NCBI GenBank assembly: GCA_035536935.1
Contig: DATLNC010000166.1
Coordinates: forward strand, 1-7,100
Reading direction: 5' to 3'
Origin: DATMER01 sp035536935
GTDB taxonomy: Bacteria; Acidobacteriota; Thermoanaerobaculia; Multivoradales; UBA5704
DNA length: 7,100 bases
In this document: positions 4,501 to 7,100 of the stretch, piece by piece
Numbering within the stretch: the stretch's first letter is position 1
Layout of the letters: every line of letters starts with the position of its first letter
Notes under the pieces: generated by a model
What the model saw: only the letters and a program-made list of their open reading frames with translations
Told to the model about the DNA's origin: nothing
The model's database searches: none
Position numbers and translations under genes: made by a program

Positions 4501-7100
4501 CTCAGGCAGCCACGGTCGTAAGGGACGTCCTCGCCAGCGGGGTCGCCACCTCGGCCGAGGAGCAGCCCCGCCAGAGGATCCCGCCGCGGACCGGCGACGG
4601 GCCCGCGGACCGCGCGCCGCTCTCCTTCTCGCAGGAGCGGATGTGGTTCCTCGACCAGCTCGACCCGGGGACGCCGATCTACAACCTGTTCAACCGCGTC
4701 GAAGTGAGCGGCCCGCTCTCGATTCCGGTCCTCAGCCGCTGCCTCGACGAGCTCGTGCGCCGGCACGAAGCGCTGCGCACCGTGTTCGCGGCCGAGTTGG
4801 GGAGTCCGCAGCAGCGCATCCTGCCGCCCGCTCCCTTCCCCTTCCCCGTGGTCGACCTGGCGGGGCTGCCCGCCGCGGCGCGCCAGGGGGAGATGGCACG
4901 GCTGGAGGCAGCGGCGCACAACCGCCCGTTCGATCTGGCGCGCGGGCCGATCTTCCGCGCCACCCTGCTCGTCGCCGGACCGCAGGAGCACGTGGGCCTG
5001 TTCAACATGCATCACGCCATCGGCGACGGCTGGTCGTGGGTGGTGCTGGTGCGCGAGATCGCCGCCCTCTACCAGGCGTTTGCGGCGGGCCTCCCCTCGC
5101 CCCTTCCCCAGCTTCCCATCCAGTACGCCGACTTCGCCGCCTGGCAGCGCGAGCACCTCCAGGGAGCGACGCTGGAAAGCGAGCTCGGCTACTGGCGCGA
5201 GCAGCTCGCCGGAGCGCCGCCCCCGCTGCGTCTCCCGACGGACCGTCCACGGTCGGCCGGACAGGGATTCCTCGCCGGCGGAGCCACCCGCCTCCTGCCC
5301 GCCGCCCTTGCCGCGGAGCTCAAGACGCTCGCCGATCGGGAAGGGGCGACTCTCTTCATGCTCCTCCTCGCCGCCTGGAAGACCTTGCTCTACCGCTATA
5401 CCGAAGAGGAGGATCTGCTGGTCGGCGTACCCATCGCCAACCGCACCCACAGCGAGATCGAAGGGCTGATCGGATTCTTCCTCAACACCCTGGTGCTGCG
5501 CACGCAGATCGCCGGCGACCGCGGGTTCCGCGCGCTCCTGGCCCAGGTGCGGGAGGTGGCGAACGGCGCCTACGCCCATCAGGACCTGCCGCTCGAAACC
5601 GTGCTCCAGGCCACCAACCCGGGCCATGGGCAGCAACCCTTCTCGGTGATGTTCCAGGTACAGAACCTGCCCGAGCCGCAGTTGGAGTTCTCCGGCCTGA
5701 CCCTGCGGGCCTCGCGCACCGGCCTCAGCAGCCAGTTGGCCACTGAGATTTTCGACCTCTGCCTGGTCCTGGAACCGGGAGACGAAGGAATTGCGGCCTT
5801 CATGATCTACAACGCCCGGCTATTCGAGGAGGCGACGATCGATCGCCTGCTCGGCCAGCTCGAGGTGCTGCTCGCCGGCGTGTCCGCGGACCCTGGGCGG
5901 ACCCTGGACGAGCTGCCGCTCGCCGCTCCGGCGGCGGTCGCGCAGGTGCTCTCGTGGGCGACGGAGAAGTCCGTCACCCCGGAGCTCCCGGTCCACCTCG
6001 CTTTCGCGCGGCAGGCCCGGGCGACCCCTGGCTCAGTGGCCCTGGTGGCGGGAGAGCACGGCGAGCAGGAGATCACCTACGAGGAGCTCGACCGGCGGGC
6101 CAACCGTCTCGCCCACCACCTGCGCCGGCAGGGAGTGAGGCCCGAGATGCCGGTGGCCCTCAGCCTCGAGCGCTCGCCCTCGATGATCGTCGCCCTCATA
6201 GCCATCCTCAAGGCGGGCGGCACCTACGTGCCGATGGACCCTGCCCTCCCCCGCGAGCGCCTGGATTTCCTGGTGGCCGACTCCGGAGTTCCGGTCCTGG
6301 TCACCGAGCAGCGCCTGCTCGGCGCCTTCGGCGAGGAGGCGCTCGCCGGCGTGCGCGTCGTCTGCCTGGAAGCCGACCGCGACCGGATCGCGGCCGGCCC
6401 CGACAGCCCGCTGGCGGACGCGCCTGATTTTGAAAGGCTCGCCTACGTCATCTACACCTCCGGCTCGACCGGCAAGCCCAAGGGCGTGATGGTGTCGCAC
6501 GGCTCACTCGCGAGCTACATCGCGGGCGATTGCCTCGAGTACGCCATCGGTCCCGCCGACCGCGTCCTGCAGTTCGCCTCGATCAGCTTCGACAACAGCG
6601 CCGAGGAGATCTATCCGGTCCTGACCACGGGAGGCACGCTGGTGCTGCGCAGCGACGCGATGATGCGCTCGAGCGCCGACTTCCTCGCCGCCTGCCGGGC
6701 GCGAGGGATCACCCTCCTTACCCTCCCCACCGCCTACTGGCACGTGCTGGCGGCCGACCTGACGGATGGGGTCGATTGGCCCCCGGCCCTGCGGCGGGTC
6801 ATCATCGGCGGCGAGCGGCCCCTGCCGGAGCGGCTGGAGGCCTGGCGCCGGCATCTCGGCACCCGGGTGCACTTGTGGAATACCTACGGCCCGACCGAGT
6901 GCACCATCGGCGCCACGATCGGCGACCTCGAGCCCTGGCTCGCCTCCTCCGATGGCCTCCGCGAAGCCCCCCTCGGGCGGCCGTTCGCGGGGTACAGGGC
7001 CTACGTTCTCGACCTCCGGCAGGAACCGGTGCCGGCCGGTGTGCCCGGGGAGCTCTGCCTCGGTGGTGCAGGCGTGGCCCGCGGCTATCTGGGCCGCCCC
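1548..7100 (+). CDS. Hybrid PKS-NRPS, domains KS-AT-T-C-A (3' end outside window)
   Basis: One open frame of 1851 codons runs from ATG 1548 to the right edge without a stop. Order by residue: ketosynthase 13-437, KS-AT linker 438-534, malonyl-type acyltransferase 535-838, post-AT linker ending LPTYPFERRRHW (878-889), carrier 922-992 (Ser955), condensation 1023-1457, adenylation 1482 onward, cut after core A6. The protein should act in the cytoplasm as an assembly line: one malonyl-type extension, no built-in beta-keto processing, then amide formation with an amino acid. ATG 1548 is chosen because the conserved KS opening (EIAIVGMAGRFPG) begins at residue 13, leaving a normal short leader, and because the ATG at 1537 is out of frame. 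No loading domain or long docking helix precedes the KS, so the starter must come from another protein. The remaining adenylation motifs A7-A10 (including the catalytic Lys) and at least one further carrier should lie beyond 7100. Product unknown. Confidence 0.97.
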   Translation, partial: MANDSQRGLTGTEIAIVGMAGRFPGSRDVEELWRNLRDGVEAVRFPGPEELAARGLDPARLADPSWVKAASQMDGYDSFDDLFFGVNPREAELMDPQHRVLLECAWEALESAGYDPQNIAGRAGVYAGATLSTYLLFHLIGNPLTAGADPLQVVLGNASDALATRISYKLNLRGPSHSVQCACSTSLVAVHTACQSLLNEECDLALAGGVSIQADAGLGYRYVPGSVVSPDGHCRAFDAAAQGSIFGSGVGLVVLKRLEDALADRDTIRAVILASAVTNDGSVKVGFTAPGVEGQAAVISEALAMAGIDPTTIGYIEAHGTGTALGDPIEIRAVTRAFSEYTDRRGFCAIGSLKSNVGHLDVAAGVAGLIKTVLAVEHGEVPPSLHYEQPNPRVDFASSPVYVNTALTPWPGETPRRAGVNSFGLGGTNANVVLEEAPSPQPALRTRPWQLLTLSARTPEALAAAGERLASHLAERPDLDLADAAYTLAVGRQAFGARQALVSRDPEDGAACLAAGDPVRLLTGTSEDWPESGRPVAFVFPGQGAQHVNMGRDLYESEPVYQDEIDRAAALLAPRLGLDLRHDVLYPAAGGEADAARHLARTSIAQPALLAVEVALARLLISWGVRPKAMLGHSLGEYTAAVLAGVFSFEAALLLVAERGRLIEQIGSEGTMLAIPLSESEITPFLSGEVHLAALNAPSLVSVAGPAAELAELASRLAGEGVAAMPLQVAFAGHSPRTEPAMAPFQERVAAAGPKAPEIPFVSSTTGTWIGAAEAADPGYWGRHMRQPVRFSDGIEALRAEPGMALLEVGPGAGLSPLIRWHLASPGERPVVAAMRQPKDTSSDLATLLGALGRLWVSGARIDWQGFYAGQGRRRVPLPTYPFERRRHWIDAPGATAVISISQAAPARKARPALRTGYVAPRDLYEREIAYVWQDVLGVAEVGADDNFYELGGHSLLATQVASRLRDTFRAELPLQPLLGAATLAQAATVVRDVLASGVATSAEEQPRQRIPPRTGDGPADRAPLSFSQERMWFLDQLDPGTPIYNLFNRVEVSGPLSIPVLSRCLDELVRRHEALRTVFAAELGSPQQRILPPAPFPFPVVDLAGLPAAARQGEMARLEAAAHNRPFDLARGPIFRATLLVAGPQEHVGLFNMHHAIGDGWSWVVLVREIAALYQAFAAGLPSPLPQLPIQYADFAAWQREHLQGATLESELGYWREQLAGAPPPLRLPTDRPRSAGQGFLAGGATRLLPAALAAELKTLADREGATLFMLLLAAWKTLLYRYTEEEDLLVGVPIANRTHSEIEGLIGFFLNTLVLRTQIAGDRGFRALLAQVREVANGAYAHQDLPLETVLQATNPGHGQQPFSVMFQVQNLPEPQLEFSGLTLRASRTGLSSQLATEIFDLCLVLEPGDEGIAAFMIYNARLFEEATIDRLLGQLEVLLAGVSADPGRTLDELPLAAPAAVAQVLSWATEKSVTPELPVHLAFARQARATPGSVALVAGEHGEQEITYEELDRRANRLAHHLRRQGVRPEMPVALSLERSPSMIVALIAILKAGGTYVPMDPALPRERLDFLVADSGVPVLVTEQRLLGAFGEEALAGVRVVCLEADRDRIAAGPDSPLADAPDFERLAYVIYTSGSTGKPKGVMVSHGSLASYIAGDCLEYAIGPADRVLQFASISFDNSAEEIYPVLTTGGTLVLRSDAMMRSSADFLAACRARGITLLTLPTAYWHVLAADLTDGVDWPPALRRVIIGGERPLPERLEAWRRHLGTRVHLWNTYGPTECTIGATIGDLEPWLASSDGLREAPLGRPFAGYRAYVLDLRQEPVPAGVPGELCLGGAGVARGYLGRP
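1584..2858 (+). other. Ketosynthase (KS) domain of the hybrid synthase
   Basis: This domain performs decarboxylative Claisen condensation of an incoming acyl chain with the extender on the carrier. The catalytic triad is complete: Cys183 in CACSTSLVAVH, His319 in EAHGTGT and His359 in SNVGHLDVAAG, with Lys354 just before. The spacings of 136 and 40 residues are normal for modular KS domains. Other landmarks are MDPQHR (94-99), FGLGGTNAN (423-431) and the opening IVGMAGRFPG. The residue two before the nucleophile is Cys181, where related KSs usually have Thr (TACS). Overall wording, for example VYAGATLSTYLLFHL, resembles KSs of cis-AT hybrid PKS-NRPS lines from cyanobacteria and myxobacteria; this comparison is from memory. 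Confidence 0.95.
3150..4061 (+). other. Acyltransferase (AT) domain, probably malonyl-type
   Basis: This domain loads the extender unit onto the carrier in cis. Key residues are present: the oxyanion-hole motif PGQGAQ (541-546), nucleophile Ser634 in GHSLGE, Arg659 (25 residues after Ser, matching the FabD arginine that binds the extender carboxylate) and His734 (100 after Ser). GHSLGE, rather than GHSQGE, points to malonyl rather than methylmalonyl. The specificity motif, normally HAFH (malonyl) or YASH (methylmalonyl), reads FAGH at 731-734, so the extender choice is not certain. The C-terminal LLEVGPG block is normal. Confidence 0.93.
4311..4523 (+). other. Carrier protein (T) domain, PCP-like
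   Basis: The phosphopantetheine attachment site is Ser955 (codon 4410-4412) in NFYELGGHSLLATQV. The GGHSLLAT wording is more typical of peptidyl carriers than of the LGxDSL form of acyl carriers. This fits a carrier that hands a polyketide chain directly to an NRPS condensation domain. It follows the AT by only a post-AT linker, so no ketoreductase or other modifying domain sits in this module. Confidence 0.95.
4614..5918 (+). other. NRPS condensation (C) domain, LCL-like
   Basis: This domain forms the amide bond between the beta-ketoacyl chain on the upstream carrier and an amino acid on a downstream carrier. Core motifs in order: C1 SFSQERMWFLDQL (1026-1038), C2 RRHEALRTVF, C3 HHAIGDGWS (1155-1163) with the second His (His1156) and Asp1160 intact, C4 YADFAAWQ (1193-1200), C5 VGVPIANR followed by EGLIGFFLNTLVLR (1305-1318), C6 HQDLPLE (1344-1350) and C7-like FDLCLVL (1402-1408). 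The HHxxxDGWS form and PGTPIYN after C1 fit the LCL class rather than dual-epimerising, starter or cyclising types (cyclisation domains carry DxxxxD). Position C3-5 is Gly instead of the usual Ser. Confidence 0.93.
5991..7100 (+). other. NRPS adenylation (A) domain, C-terminal part outside window
   Basis: This domain activates an amino acid as aminoacyl-AMP. Visible core motifs: A1-side ITYEELDRRANRLA (1509-1522), A2 LKAGGTYVPMDP (1554-1565), A3 YTSGSTGKPKG (1636-1646), A4 region FDNSAEEIYP (1681-1690), A5 NTYGPTE (1778-1784) and A6 GELCLGGAGVARGYLGRP (1834-1851, at the edge). Placed by hand on GrsA numbering, the pocket reads 235 Asp1682, 236 Asn1683, 239 Glu1686, 278 Thr1725, 299 Ile1752, 301 Gly1754, 322 Thr1779, 330 Ile1787, 331 Gly1788. 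Asp235 argues for an alpha-amino acid substrate. Glu at 239, usually Trp or another neutral residue, is unusual. Substrate is not assigned. The catalytic Lys517 equivalent lies beyond 7100. Confidence 0.94.

Noticed and set aside
4245..5636. Long minus-strand open frame opposite carrier and condensation domains
   Set aside because: It lies wholly antisense to clear T and C domain motifs, and the predicted product shows no domain. It is a GC-skew shadow.
1548..7100. Possible frameshift or gene split because no complete ORF covers this stretch
   Set aside because: Reading every line in the 1548 frame gives continuous domain sequence up to the edge with correct motif spacing. The frame is merely cut by the window end.

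Overview
This is a strongly GC-rich stretch of bacterial chromosome, with G or C at most third codon positions. It holds two co-directional plus-strand genes that both run off the window. The left gene encodes the C-terminal part of a DUF5916-type outer-membrane beta-barrel protein. The right gene encodes the first 1851 residues of a giant hybrid polyketide synthase/non-ribosomal peptide synthetase (PKS-NRPS). DUF5916 proteins are common in Acidobacteriota, Gemmatimonadota and Bacteroidota. Together with the high GC content and a large modular synthetase, this suggests an Acidobacteriota-like (or similar soil or sediment) Gram-negative bacterium. That placement is inference; no taxonomic marker gene is present.

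Layout: positions 2-1528 are the end of the DUF5916 gene. Positions 1529-1547 are a 19-base gap with a purine-rich Shine-Dalgarno-like stretch and a perfect 11-bp tandem duplication that copies the start-codon region. Positions 1548-7100 are one uninterrupted reading frame, read codon by codon with no stop or frameshift. Its domain order is ketosynthase (KS), acyltransferase (AT), carrier protein (T), LCL-like condensation domain (C), adenylation domain (A, cut off after core motif A6). There is no room for RNA genes, CRISPR arrays or mobile elements, and none was seen.

How it should work: the AT loads a malonyl-type extender onto the carrier. The KS joins it to an acyl chain supplied by another protein, since no loading domain precedes the KS. 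No ketoreductase, dehydratase or methyltransferase lies between AT and carrier, so the beta-keto group should stay unless modified by a separate enzyme. The C domain then passes the beta-ketoacyl chain to an amino acid chosen by the A domain, giving a beta-keto amide. Catalytic residues of KS, AT, T and C are all present, and so are the A-domain motifs A1-A6 that fall inside the window. Several specificity positions are unusual: Cys-Ala-Cys at the KS nucleophile, FAGH in place of HAFH/YASH in the AT, and an adenylation pocket with Glu at position 239. The product is unknown.
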